DNA from: Candidatus Shapirobacteria bacterium
GTDB taxonomy: Bacteria > Patescibacteriota > Microgenomatia > 0-14-0-10-38-17
Direction: 5' to 3'
DNA: 33,051 nucleotides
NCBI GenBank assembly: GCA_028697345.1
Contig: JAQVFF010000003.1
Location: 1 to 33,051, forward strand
Notes under the pieces: generated by a model
The model's database searches: none
The model's input: only the letters and a program-made list of their open reading frames with translations
What the model was told of the DNA's origin: nothing
Shown: positions 21,860 through 30,722 of the stretch, one piece after another
Position numbering within the stretch: position 1 is the first letter of the stretch
Layout: the number at the start of each line of letters is the position of its first letter
Program-made: the position numbers and the translations under genes

Positions 21860-22783
21860 TTACTCTCTCCACCAGATCCTTCCATCACTAATCAGTTTAA
21901 TATCTCCTTCTTGGTCTGTTCTTAAGACGGTTAACCCAAAGCGGTCCAGCTGGTTAAGTAAATCTTGACTGGGATGGCCCCAAGGATTAGGACCAACAGA
22001 AATTATTGCTAAAAAAGATTTGAAAGAAGCAAGAAACTGATCAGTAAAAGCATATTTTGAACCATGATGGGCCACTTTAAATATTTCAACGTCAGGAAAA
22101 TTAGTAAAATTCATCATTTCCGGTTGAATCCGACTATCGGCATCTCCCATCATTAAAACATCAAAATTGTCAAAAGAAACATTAAAAACTAAGGAAAAAT
22201 CATTGAGAGATAGTGTTGTGTTTTCGTCGATAACTCCCAAAACTGGTTCTCTTTGATATATTCCGTCACCTTTTGAGATATCTAAGTTATTCGTTTTCTG
22301 TTGATTATCCGATAGTTGTTGAAGTAGCCAATCGGGATTAGGCCAATAGAACTTAATTTTAATCTTATCTACCGCCATTTCATCATTTTGCTCTACTCTT
22401 ACCAATTGCGCACCCCGATTGCTAATTTGGGCCAATAGTTTTTGAAAATCATGACTCTGTCGACTAATACCACCCCAAACAAAATATAACAATCGGTATC
22501 TTTCTGCTACCGCCAATAAGCCCTGGTAATGGTCTTTATCGGGGTGGGTTAAAATTACCATTTCTAACTGCCGATCCCAGAAGGGAATATTATTATTTAA
22601 ACATTCCAAAACGCTATTATTGGCTCCCCCATCAACAAGAACCTGATAATGACGATAACTAAACAAAATTGCATCTCCTTGGCCAACATTACAAAAAACT
22701 ACTTGAAGATTTTTGCTGGGCCAAAGCCAAATCAATGACAAAACGGTTCCCAACAAAACAAAAACCCTAAACCATCTACTCAT
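21860..22783 (-). CDS. ComEC C-terminal metallo-beta-lactamase-fold hydrolase, separate gene
   Basis: 307 residues with one N-terminal hydrophobic segment (about 5-22). The MBL fold is shown by VVFCNVGQGDAILFS and VLVDGG, by the metal motif LTHPDKDHYQG (HxxxDH type of ComEC proteins), by LMMGDAD, and by KVAHHGSKYAF. This is the same domain that forms the C-terminal third of ComEC in most bacteria, where it may degrade the non-transported DNA strand. Here it is its own gene, starting at an ATG that overlaps the end of the membrane part by 8 nt (ATGAGTAG). The two reading frames are both intact, so this looks like a natural split. Confidence 0.85.
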   Translation of the reverse strand: MSRWFRVFVLLGTVLSLIWLWPSKNLQVVFCNVGQGDAILFSYRHYQVLVDGGANNSVLECLNNNIPFWDRQLEMVILTHPDKDHYQGLLAVAERYRLLYFVWGGISRQSHDFQKLLAQISNRGAQLVRVEQNDEMAVDKIKIKFYWPNPDWLLQQLSDNQQKTNNLDISKGDGIYQREPVLGVIDENTTLSLNDFSLVFNVSFDNFDVLMMGDADSRIQPEMMNFTNFPDVEIFKVAHHGSKYAFTDQFLASFKSFLAIISVGPNPWGHPSQDLLNQLDRFGLTVLRTDQEGDIKLISDGRIWWRE

Positions 22784-23987
22784 CGGTTTTATTACTAATT
22801 TTTAATAAAAACCAGGCCAAAGGAACGATAATCAAGCTTATTAGGGCCATTCTTTCAGAAACACTTATGCTAAAAAGGGTCTGAGCCCAAAAATGACCAC
22901 CCCAAATAAAAACCTGTAAAGGCGGCCAGAAAAAAAGAGCCAACAGGCCAGCCAGCGATTGACTAATTAAACCCAAAAAAGTTAACCCTAACCCCCACAA
23001 CATTAATGGCTCAATTAGCCATAATAAACAAGCATTAGAAAGAAAAGAAAATGGCGAGAAAGAATTAAAATGAAGGGCCAAAAGTGGTGTTGTCATAGTT
23101 TGAGCCGCTAGGGTAGTTGCTAAATCTGACCAACGAAAGATTTTTTTAAATCTTTGATTGAACAGTAAAATTCCTAAACTTGCCCCAAAAGATAACTGAA
23201 AACCGACGTCCAAAAATATCAACGGATCGACTATCATCATCGCCTCTCCGGCTAAAAATAAATTCCTAAACGAATTAATCGGTCGACCAACCAGCTGTGA
23301 TACCAAGACCAAACCGCTCATTAATACCGCCCTAACAATCGGCGGATCATTGCCAACAATAAAACCATAGATAACAATTACCGGTAAAGAAAAAGTGATT
23401 ACCAATTGGCGACCTAAAAACCGACCAGTTTTCTTCAATAGCATCACTAAAGATAAAACATTGGCTCCGGAAGCCACCACAACATGAAGCAGTCCTGATG
23501 CTCTCATATCATCATAGAATCTTTTAGAAAATTGACCCTGATTACCCCAAACAACACCGGTCAACAATGAAGCCGGTTCTGATGGCAAGAGTCTCTCTAA
23601 GCTGGCGATTAAGCTTGTTCGCAACTTAAGGGTTATTCTGATAAAAGTTGACCAGATGTTATCTTTTTTTACCGAAATATCTGGATAATTAATCGAGCAA
23701 CGTTTTTGGTATTTTCCTATCAGTTGGCACTCTTGATTGCCAGATATCAACACTCTGTCTCCAGGGCTTAGGTTTCGATTAGTGCTGGTTTCTATTAAAT
23801 ATCCTTTTAACCAAAACCGTTGAACAGAATAAAAAATATTCGGCTCATCCCAAATAATTCCTTCAACGTTAATAAACTTTTCTTGTGATTTATTATTAAC
23901 CGACCAAAAACGCCAAAGCCAAGTTAGTAAAAAAACAACCGATAAACCAAGAAACAAAATGCGCTGACGTTGTTTTTTTTCAAACAT
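22776..23987 (-). CDS. comEC: ComEC/Rec2 DNA-uptake channel, membrane part
   Basis: 403 residues. A short N-terminal helix is followed by a DUF4131-like OB-fold region (about 38-110), and then the ComEC 'Competence' membrane domain: LLTGVVWGNQGQFSKRFYDD and MRASGLLHVVVASGANVLSL (the GLxHxxxxSG signature), then DPLIFLDVGFQLSFGASLGIL, the conserved loop. About 8-9 helices. ComEC forms the inner-membrane channel for single-stranded DNA in natural transformation. The MBL domain usually fused behind it is encoded by the next gene. comEA lies upstream on the same strand. Confidence 0.88.
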   Translation of the reverse strand: MFEKKQRQRILFLGLSVVFLLTWLWRFWSVNNKSQEKFINVEGIIWDEPNIFYSVQRFWLKGYLIETSTNRNLSPGDRVLISGNQECQLIGKYQKRCSINYPDISVKKDNIWSTFIRITLKLRTSLIASLERLLPSEPASLLTGVVWGNQGQFSKRFYDDMRASGLLHVVVASGANVLSLVMLLKKTGRFLGRQLVITFSLPVIVIYGFIVGNDPPIVRAVLMSGLVLVSQLVGRPINSFRNLFLAGEAMMIVDPLIFLDVGFQLSFGASLGILLFNQRFKKIFRWSDLATTLAAQTMTTPLLALHFNSFSPFSFLSNACLLWLIEPLMLWGLGLTFLGLISQSLAGLLALFFWPPLQVFIWGGHFWAQTLFSISVSERMALISLIIVPLAWFLLKISNKTDE

Positions 23988-24054
23988 CGTAATTACCTAC
24001 GGTTGACTTGGCTTAGACGAGTTTCACACCGGTGACCAAAAATAAAAGTTAATC

Positions 24055-24067
24055 CTTGAATCAAGGC
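24055..24067. other. Perfect 13-bp palindrome between comEA and comEC
   Basis: CCTTGA-A-TCAAGG. The one-base centre makes an operator-like site more likely than a hairpin; on the minus strand it is followed by ATTAACTTTTATTTTT, so a weak terminator is possible. The remaining bases of this gap hold nothing else clear. Confidence 0.35.
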
Positions 24068-24102
24068 AAGTAAACTCCTTAACTAAAGTTAACCGACTAC
24101 CG

Positions 24103-24729
24103 TTAAATCTCTATTTTACTCTCAATATCGGCAAAAGTTTTTTCGCCAATACCCTTTACTTCTTTAATTTCTTCAAGTGAGCTGAATGGCCCAACCGATT
24201 GACGATAATCAATAATCGCCTGAGCATACTTTTCTCCAATTCCAGGCAGGCTCATTAGTTCTTGAAGACCAGCCTGATTAATATTAACCCTGCCGATCAA
24301 ATCTTGATAGTCAACCACCTCTCCCGACAATTGCTCCCCTTGGCCCTGGTAGGGAATATAAATTTTTTCACCATCCTGGAGTAGCCGAGCCCGATTTAGA
24401 TTTTTCTCTAAAAAAGACCGACTCGCCCAACTGCTAACTCCCCCGCAGGCACTAATCAGGTCATTGACCCGAGAGTTTGCTGGTAACTGATAAAGTCCGG
24501 GACTAATCACCGCACCAGCAATATCAACAAAAACTGTTGTTTCCGTTTCCTGGGCAATGGTTTCAAAGGTAGTCAAATAACTGGCCGGCTCTCTTTCTAG
24601 CCAACCCCACTTCTGAACAAAAACTAAAACAATTAAAAATAATCCTAAAGAAACCAATAACCAATCAAAAAAATAGTTCTTTAGTAATTTTTTTCCGGAG
24701 CGATCAAAAGGAGATTGACGACCAACCAT
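24103..24729 (-). CDS. comEA: ComEA-like DNA receptor with SLBB and helix-hairpin-helix domains
   Basis: 208 residues from ATG 24729. A transmembrane anchor (about 20-38) is followed by an SLBB domain (VFVDIAGAVISPGLYQLPAN, then DGEKIYIPYQGQ) and a C-terminal pair of helix-hairpin-helix motifs (RVNINQAGLQELMSLPGIGE, then EIKEVKGIGEKTFADIESKI). This is the standard ComEA layout; it binds double-stranded DNA outside the membrane and hands it to ComEC, encoded downstream. A TTG start at 24750 would add seven residues; ATG is preferred. No Shine-Dalgarno site is seen for either start. Confidence 0.92.
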   Translation of the reverse strand: MVGRQSPFDRSGKKLLKNYFFDWLLVSLGLFLIVLVFVQKWGWLEREPASYLTTFETIAQETETTVFVDIAGAVISPGLYQLPANSRVNDLISACGGVSSWASRSFLEKNLNRARLLQDGEKIYIPYQGQGEQLSGEVVDYQDLIGRVNINQAGLQELMSLPGIGEKYAQAIIDYRQSVGPFSSLEEIKEVKGIGEKTFADIESKIEI

Positions 24730-24789
24730 AATAATTTCAAAATTATTCAATCATAAAGTCAGCTAACCAAAAATAAAAAAAATTAAGAA

Positions 24790-27486
24790 CTATTTCTTTA
24801 AAACAACAAAATTAATCAACTTTCCGGGGATAAAAACAATCTTTTTTATTTTCTGATTCAGTAAATGCTTTTTTACCGCTAAATCTTTTTTTACTATTAA
24901 AATAACCCTATCTTTATCCATCGATAAGCTACTATCCATATCAATTTTTCCTTTTAATCGGCCATTAATCTGAACAATTATTGTGTTCTTTTGAACTATT
25001 AAATATTTCTTTTGAGCCTTTGGCCAAGACTGTTGATGAACAGAAAAAGGCTTCTTTAAAACTCGACACCACAATTCTTCTGTCAAATAAGGAGCAAAAG
25101 GCGCTAACAGTTTTATTAAAATACCTAAATCTTCTCTCTTTAAAATTAACTTCTCGCTAAAAATAGTGTTGAGGTTTTCCATCATCGCCGCAATAGCTGT
25201 ATTGTAAGAAAAATTATCAATGTCTTTGGTAACTTTCAGAACCAACTGATGAACAAGACAACTGCCTCGATTATCAATTCTTTTCTTGTCCTCTCTTGCT
25301 TGGGTTTTAATTAAATTGCTAAAACGAATCAAAAACCTCTCAACTCCTTTGAGGGCGTTTTCGTTCCAAACCATAGTCGCTTCAAACGGACCCATAAACA
25401 TCAAATATGTCCTAAGTGTATCAACGCCGTATTTTTGCCATTTATCATCAGGGTTAATAACGTTATCTCGTGATTTACTCATTCTTTGGCCGTCATCACC
25501 CAAGATTACTCCATGAGAAATTCGCCGGTAATAGGGTTCTGGATACTGCTTAGGAACCACATCCAAATCATATAAAAATTGATAAATAAATCGCGAATAT
25601 AACAAATGGAGGGTATTATGTTCGTCTCCCCCAATATAAACATCAACCGGTAACCAATACCCTAAAACATCTTTGTTTTCGGAAAAGATATCTTGAGAAC
25701 TTTTTATTTTAGATTTGCTTTTAATTTGTTTTGAATCTTTTAATCTATTAGCAAAACAATAAGCCAAGTAGTACCAATCTGATCCTGCCCAGTTGGGCAT
25801 GGTATCAGTTTCCCGTTCAGCCTCGCCGCCACAACAAGGACATTTAGTTTTTTTCCAATTCAGGATATTGGCTAAAGGTGACTCTCCCGTGTCTGTCGGT
25901 TCATATTTTTCTACTTGTGGCAACTCTACTGGTAAATCTTCTTCTAAAACGGGGTACCAGCCAGGATTATTAATCAAAATATTAATATCAATCCCCTCTT
26001 TTGTTGCATATTCTTTTAACTTTTCAAAAATTTCTTTATCTTTTAGCTTCCAGTTTTGGGTTTTAACTTTGATATTTTGTGCACATTCGGCACAAAATAT
26101 CATCGGTATTGGTTCCCCCCAATAATGTTGACGAGAAAATATCCAATCTCTTAAGTGATAATTAACTGCTTTTCGACCTATTTGTTCTTTTTCTAAAAAA
26201 GCGATTATCTTTTTTATGGCCTGATCAGGAGTAAAGTTGTCGATAAAGTCAGAATTAATCATCCTGCCTCGATCAACTTCTGTATAGGCCTTTTGACTAA
26301 AATCCCAATTACCCGCTGGTTTAATAACCGGTATGATTGGCAAATCAAACTTTTTAGCAAATTGCCAATCGCGCTCATCGTGAGCCGGTACTGCCATTAT
26401 TGCTCCAGTTCCATAACTTTCTAAAACAAAATCCGATATCCAAATAGGAATTTTCTTCCGATTAACCGGATTAATAGCATAAAGTCCGGTAAAAACACCG
26501 GTTTTTTCTTTCGCTAAATCAGCCCTCTCTAAGTCAGACTTCCTTTTTGCTCTTTCTATATAATCTTCAATCTCTTGAATTCGTGATTTTGAAAGTTCGA
26601 ATTTATTCCGGGTTTTAAGATCAAAACTTAAAATTTCCCCAATGAGGCTATGTTCAGGAGAAATGACCATAAAAGTTGCCCCCCAAAGAGTATCTGGTCT
26701 TGTTGTAAACACCTCAAGATAATTTTTTTTGTCTGAAGACTGAAAATCGGAAATTGAAAATTTCACTCTCGCCCCTTTTGATTTACCAATCCAGTTAACC
26801 TGAGCCGCTTTTACCTTGTCAATAAAGTCGGTTTTTTCTAAACCTTTGATTAATTGATCGGCATAATCGGTGATTTTAACAATCCATTGATTTAATTTCC
26901 GCCGGGATACTTGAGCACCACAACGCTCGCATCGGTCATCAACAACTTCCTCATTAGCTAAACCTATTTTACAATCAGGACACCAATTAATCGGCATTGC
27001 TTCTTTAAAGGCCAGACCCATCTTAAAAAGTTGAATAAAAATCCACTGTGTCCAGCGGTAATAATTCGGTGTTGTGGTATTAATTTCTCGTTCCCAATCA
27101 AAAGAAAAGGCCATTTTTTTCATCTGTCTTTTGAAGTTGTCAGTATTTTCCCGACTAACATCCTGAGGCTTTCGACTAGTTCTAATGGCATAGTTTTCTG
27201 TCGGTAAACCAAAAGCGTCCCAACCCATGGGAAAAAGAACATTGCTTCCCGCCATTCTCGTCTTTCTGGCATAAACGTCAGCGCCAGTCATAGTGAAGGT
27301 GTGACCAATATGAAGACCGGATCCAGAAGGATAAGGAAATTCGACTAAAATGTACTTTTTCTTTTTCTTATCAAAGTCCTTACCTTGATAAAGACTTTTT
27401 TCCTGCCATTGTTTCGCCCAAAACTTTTCCCAACAATCAAAATCTAATTGAAACCTATCATCTTGCTCCTTTTTTTTATCAACCAT
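24790..27486 (-). CDS. leuS: Leucyl-tRNA synthetase
   Basis: 898 residues, slightly longer than most bacterial forms. Class I signatures: FPYPSGSGLHIGH (HIGH at 59-62) and GQRMSKSRDNVINP (MSKS loop). The editing domain is inserted between them (VFTTRPDTLWGATFMVISPEH, and GTGAIMAVPAHDERDW, which holds the editing-site TTRPDT and the conserved Asp). A zinc ribbon-like segment CPDC...CERCG (about 170-195) and CPCCGG further on are present. The C-terminal region binds the tRNA. It starts 304 bases before the divergent membrane protein gene; a minus-strand TATTAT (27495-27500) would place the transcript start about 2 nt before the ATG. Confidence 0.97.
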   Translation of the reverse strand: MVDKKKEQDDRFQLDFDCWEKFWAKQWQEKSLYQGKDFDKKKKKYILVEFPYPSGSGLHIGHTFTMTGADVYARKTRMAGSNVLFPMGWDAFGLPTENYAIRTSRKPQDVSRENTDNFKRQMKKMAFSFDWEREINTTTPNYYRWTQWIFIQLFKMGLAFKEAMPINWCPDCKIGLANEEVVDDRCERCGAQVSRRKLNQWIVKITDYADQLIKGLEKTDFIDKVKAAQVNWIGKSKGARVKFSISDFQSSDKKNYLEVFTTRPDTLWGATFMVISPEHSLIGEILSFDLKTRNKFELSKSRIQEIEDYIERAKRKSDLERADLAKEKTGVFTGLYAINPVNRKKIPIWISDFVLESYGTGAIMAVPAHDERDWQFAKKFDLPIIPVIKPAGNWDFSQKAYTEVDRGRMINSDFIDNFTPDQAIKKIIAFLEKEQIGRKAVNYHLRDWIFSRQHYWGEPIPMIFCAECAQNIKVKTQNWKLKDKEIFEKLKEYATKEGIDINILINNPGWYPVLEEDLPVELPQVEKYEPTDTGESPLANILNWKKTKCPCCGGEAERETDTMPNWAGSDWYYLAYCFANRLKDSKQIKSKSKIKSSQDIFSENKDVLGYWLPVDVYIGGDEHNTLHLLYSRFIYQFLYDLDVVPKQYPEPYYRRISHGVILGDDGQRMSKSRDNVINPDDKWQKYGVDTLRTYLMFMGPFEATMVWNENALKGVERFLIRFSNLIKTQAREDKKRIDNRGSCLVHQLVLKVTKDIDNFSYNTAIAAMMENLNTIFSEKLILKREDLGILIKLLAPFAPYLTEELWCRVLKKPFSVHQQSWPKAQKKYLIVQKNTIIVQINGRLKGKIDMDSSLSMDKDRVILIVKKDLAVKKHLLNQKIKKIVFIPGKLINFVVLKK

Positions 27487-27727
27487 AGACTGTTATAATA
27501 ATTCAGTTGTTATCTTAACATAAGGCTGAAAAGTAAACAATTTAAAAAAACTCCAAGATTAGTCTCCGATTTTTCATTGCTTTATTTCCCGCCCACAACA
27601 ATAACTGATTTTTTTAACGATTAATAATTAATGGATTGCATAATTGTTTATTACCACGTCTAATTATTTGTTTAATTCTTAAGTTGACCAAAAATTTTAT
27701 TTTAGGTATTCTTGAGTTAGAATAATC
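27487..27727. other. Intergenic region between divergent leuS and membrane protein gene
   Basis: 241 bases with no gene that I can support. It holds the candidate leuS -10 at its left end and the promoter of the plus-strand gene at its right end (27684-27712). A small palindrome, ATTAAT-A-ATTAAT, lies in between. Confidence 0.5.
27684..27712 (+). promoter_or_regulatory. Promoter of the membrane protein-TPR-surface operon
   Basis: TTGACC (27684-27689) and TATTCT (27707-27712) are 17 nt apart. The predicted start near 27719 leaves a leader of about 9 nt with no Shine-Dalgarno site. Confidence 0.6.
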
Positions 27728-28453
27728 ATGAAACACGGCCGAGATTTTCTTAATATCCTTTTTATTGCTTTGGCTTTGACCCTAACGTCGGTGATAATTT
27801 TTTTTTGGACTCAATCCCCCCTGGCCGAATATAATTTCCAGTTCGTTGCGATCTTGGCTATTTTATTTCTAATTAGCCGAAAAATTGCCGACGATCAGCT
27901 ATTGGCTCACCCTGTTAATCTAATCATTTTTACCGCCGTTACTTTATTGTTAATTTCTGAAACCGGAGGTTTGGAGTCACCAATCTTTTTCATTGTTTAT
28001 TTTCTCCTCTTTGGCACCGCCCTTCTCAGTTCAGCCCCAATTGTTTTAACCTTAACCCTGCTTATTATGATTTTTTTCTCTCCTTCTTTAACCAGTATCA
28101 ATGCCGCTATTCAATTGGCTTCTCTTTTGTTAATCACTCCCTTGGCAGTTTTTTTCGGCCAACAATATCTCCAACTACTCAACCAACAAGGAGAAATCGT
28201 TTTTCTCAAAAAAGCCAATGAAATTAGTGAGAAAAGTCTGGCGAAACAAGAAACCAATACTTTAATCTGGCTCAGTCTTGACCTTAAAAACACCCTAATT
28301 GAAATTAGTGAAGACTTAAGCCGTTTACTCGCCGACCCTGTTCATTTTACTCCCAACCAAACCAAAAACTTAAAAAAAATCCACCAAAGGGTTCATGGTT
28401 TGCTAGAAGAGAGTCAAGTTGTTAAAAAATTAATCGATGAAGAAACCGACTAA
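27728..28453 (+). CDS. Six-helix membrane protein with degenerate HisKA-like tail
   Basis: 241 residues. Residues 1-155 form about five to six transmembrane helices. The rest is a cytoplasmic helical hairpin (about 158-238) that lines up with the HisKA dimerisation domain of sensor kinases: SLDLKNTLIEIS sits where SHELRTPLTAIS is expected, so the phospho-accepting His is replaced by Leu, and the second helix NLKKIHQRVHGLLEESQ follows. No ATPase domain is present in this gene or the next. It may be a remnant or a kinase-less sensor or scaffold; alternatively the match is only a generic helical hairpin. It overlaps the next gene by 17 nt. Confidence 0.55.
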   Translation: MKHGRDFLNILFIALALTLTSVIIFFWTQSPLAEYNFQFVAILAILFLISRKIADDQLLAHPVNLIIFTAVTLLLISETGGLESPIFFIVYFLLFGTALLSSAPIVLTLTLLIMIFFSPSLTSINAAIQLASLLLITPLAVFFGQQYLQLLNQQGEIVFLKKANEISEKSLAKQETNTLIWLSLDLKNTLIEISEDLSRLLADPVHFTPNQTKNLKKIHQRVHGLLEESQVVKKLIDEETD

Positions 28454-29627
28454 CAAAACAAATAGCCAGCCAAAACGCTTAAAAAGTATTTTTCTTAACA
28501 AATATTCACTGGCCAATAAGAAAACGGTTTTTTTGATTATAACTGGGCTAACAACTGTAATCATTATTGCCTCTTTTGCCATCGTCTTGGTTTCTAAGAA
28601 CGATCCTCAACCAGTAATTACCCCTCTCTCCAGACAACAAGCCCAAAATTCTGTTAAGCCGTCTGCCCAGGAAGCAACCTACTACATTAATATTGCTCAA
28701 AAATTTCTAACTCAAGCCGAAGAATTATCAAAAAATCCCCACCAAACAACACAAGACAAAGAGGCAATTTTAATCGCCGTCCAAAATTCTCTGACAACTA
28801 TTAATGAAGGTATCGTCCACTACCCGAAAGATGACCGTCTCTACGCCCAAAGAGCAAAAATTTATCAGGGTATCGCTTCCTTTTCTTCTGGGGCACTCGA
28901 GGCGGCCGTTGCCGATCTTGATCAAGCCCGAAAACTATCCCCTCAAAATCCTATTTATCCTAAGAGCCAAAGCCAAATCCTAGCTCAAATTGGTCAATAT
29001 CAAGATGCCAGTTTTTATGCTAAGTTGGCTTATGAAATTGAACCTCATAATCTACAAAATCTGATCGATTTGAGTCAAATTCAAATCAAGGCTGGTCAAG
29101 TCGATGGAGCCATCAAATCTTACCAAACACTGCTTTCTCTTCTCCCTCAAGATAGTCAAGAAATCATAACAATCAAAAAAGAAATTGCGGAACTAGAAAA
29201 ACTCTTATCTCAAATTAAAGATAGTCAAGGTTCAAGCCTTTATCTAACTAATGAACCAACTCCAAACCCAAGAAACATTCCAGCCGACATTAATTTTCTC
29301 CCTCAAGAGCAAGCCGCTTTACCGACAAATTTAATTATCGCCACTTCTCAAGAAAAAAACAACAATCAACAGTCACAAGGGGTTGATCTTAATGCCTTTG
29401 CCGGGGAAGCAACCATTCTCTCCGGACAGAATCAAACAATAATTTACAATCATAATTTAACCGAAACAAAAAAAATTAACCTTGCTCCTCAAGATAACAC
29501 TGATAATCAGGTTCTTTATGTTAAAGACAGAGTTGCTAATCCCAGCAACGGCGCTCCTTACTTTGTCGTTGCCCTTTCCAAACCTCTTAACCAAAACCTC
29601 GTTTTTAAATGGTGGATAATAGAGTAA
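28437..29627 (+). CDS. Membrane-anchored TPR protein
   Basis: 396 residues. One transmembrane helix (about 30-54) is followed by an extracytoplasmic region with three to four TPR-like repeats (about 75-260; e.g. AAVADLDQARKLSPQNPIY, and AIKSYQTLLSLLPQDSQEI). The last 120 residues (from about 275) are proline-, asparagine- and glutamine-rich and end in a beta-like stretch (YFVVALSKPLNQNLVFKWW). TPRs usually hold protein partners together. It overlaps both neighbours (17 and 19 nt), so it belongs to an operon with the membrane protein before it and the surface protein after it. No specific family recognised. Confidence 0.7.
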   Translation: MKKPTNKTNSQPKRLKSIFLNKYSLANKKTVFLIITGLTTVIIIASFAIVLVSKNDPQPVITPLSRQQAQNSVKPSAQEATYYINIAQKFLTQAEELSKNPHQTTQDKEAILIAVQNSLTTINEGIVHYPKDDRLYAQRAKIYQGIASFSSGALEAAVADLDQARKLSPQNPIYPKSQSQILAQIGQYQDASFYAKLAYEIEPHNLQNLIDLSQIQIKAGQVDGAIKSYQTLLSLLPQDSQEIITIKKEIAELEKLLSQIKDSQGSSLYLTNEPTPNPRNIPADINFLPQEQAALPTNLIIATSQEKNNNQQSQGVDLNAFAGEATILSGQNQTIIYNHNLTETKKINLAPQDNTDNQVLYVKDRVANPSNGAPYFVVALSKPLNQNLVFKWWIIE

Positions 29628-30580
29628 AATTCTCTTCTCGCTTCTGCTACTATATAGTCATGATGCTTATAATCTTTTTGGTTTTATCCGGTCTTTTTTT
29701 TTCTACTCCCAAAAACTGCCTGGCTCAATCTTTTTCTCTTTCCATCACCCCACCCATTCTCGAGGCCATGATCCAACCAGGCAAAAAAATTATTTATACC
29801 TTCGATCTACAAAATCATTCTCCTGTTCCAATTGACTTGACTGCCAGGATGATTCCCTTTGAGGCTAAAGATAACCAAGGCCATATTAGTCTTCTGAACG
29901 AAAACCCTCCCAATTTTTTTAATCTCCTTAATGCCGACATGGACTTTAATCAAGTTTTCTCTCTAGACCCCAAGCAAAAGCTCCAACTGGTGGTTAGAAT
30001 TGCCATTCCTAACAACCAGCCAGAGGGCGACTACTATCAAACCCTGCTTGTTGAACAATTCAACCCCAAGCTCCCATCGGGAAATATAAACCAATCGCTT
30101 GGAGCTGTAGGTTCCAATATTCTGCTAACCATCTCTCAATCTGGTCAACCGCAAAGAAGCCTCGACATTTCTTCGTTTTCTATTCAAAAAGCCTATTTTA
30201 ATAGGATCGTCGACTCTTTTGATATTGTCAGTTTTGAAATTCTACTTGAAAATACCGGCCAGGCTTTTGTAAAACCGGAAGGAAGCATTTTTCTCCAATC
30301 TAAAGGAGATAAAGATGATATTCACGAAATTAAAATTCGACCAGACAATATTCTCCCTGGCACTGTTCGACAAATGAAATGTTTAGAAAAACCCTGTTTT
30401 TTCAAACCACCTCAATTAATCGGCTCCTACCAGGCCCGCTTTGAATTTATTCTTGATGGTAAAAAATACCAATCTGGTATCGCCTTTTGGGTGTTCCCAA
30501 TCAAAATTACTCTTGGAATAACGATTTTTTTAATCACTCTGTTAATTTTTCTTTGGCACCTAAAACAAAAGCGCTATTAA
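29609..30580 (+). CDS. Secreted Ig-like protein with C-terminal membrane anchor (DUF916/WxL-interacting-like)
   Basis: 323 residues. A signal segment (about 14-40) ends near CLAQ. The first domain reads LSITPPILEAMIQPGKKIIY, then LTARMIPFEAKDNQG, then a conserved PEGDYYQTLLVEQ, an immunoglobulin-like layout that resembles the DUF916 domains of Gram-positive WxL-interacting proteins or pilus chaperones. A second beta-domain follows (about 185-285), then FWVFPIKITLGITIF, a single C-terminal helix and a short basic end. The partial gene at 31997 has the same order, including FWxxPxKI before the helix, so the two are paralogues. It overlaps the TPR gene by 19 nt. An alternative start at codon 18 (29660) would shorten the cytoplasmic end. 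Confidence 0.6.
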   Translation: MVDNRVKFSSRFCYYIVMMLIIFLVLSGLFFSTPKNCLAQSFSLSITPPILEAMIQPGKKIIYTFDLQNHSPVPIDLTARMIPFEAKDNQGHISLLNENPPNFFNLLNADMDFNQVFSLDPKQKLQLVVRIAIPNNQPEGDYYQTLLVEQFNPKLPSGNINQSLGAVGSNILLTISQSGQPQRSLDISSFSIQKAYFNRIVDSFDIVSFEILLENTGQAFVKPEGSIFLQSKGDKDDIHEIKIRPDNILPGTVRQMKCLEKPCFFKPPQLIGSYQARFEFILDGKKYQSGIAFWVFPIKITLGITIFLITLLIFLWHLKQKRY

Positions 30581-30659
30581 TCTAGACAATGCTTGCTATA
30601 AAAACAAAAAAAATTTTACTTAAATTTTTAAATATCCTATACTGTTCACACATTAATAA

Positions 30660-30688
30660 TTGACAACTAATTAAAAATTTGTTTAAAT
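30660..30688 (+). promoter_or_regulatory. Promoter of the secreted surface protein
   Basis: A perfect TTGACA (30660-30665), a 17-nt spacer and TTAAAT (30683-30688) preceded by TG-T. The predicted start is near 30695, giving a leader of about 28 nt. A second TATACT box (30639-30644) lies upstream. Confidence 0.65.
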
Positions 30689-30722
30689 TTAATCAAAGAG
30701 GGTTGTTTTATCATTATTTGAC

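Noticed and set aside
22776-22783. A frameshift artefact splitting comEC
   Set aside because: The second gene has its own start codon, its own hydrophobic leader, and a tidy ATGAGTAG overlap; nothing suggests a lost frame, though reads would settle it.
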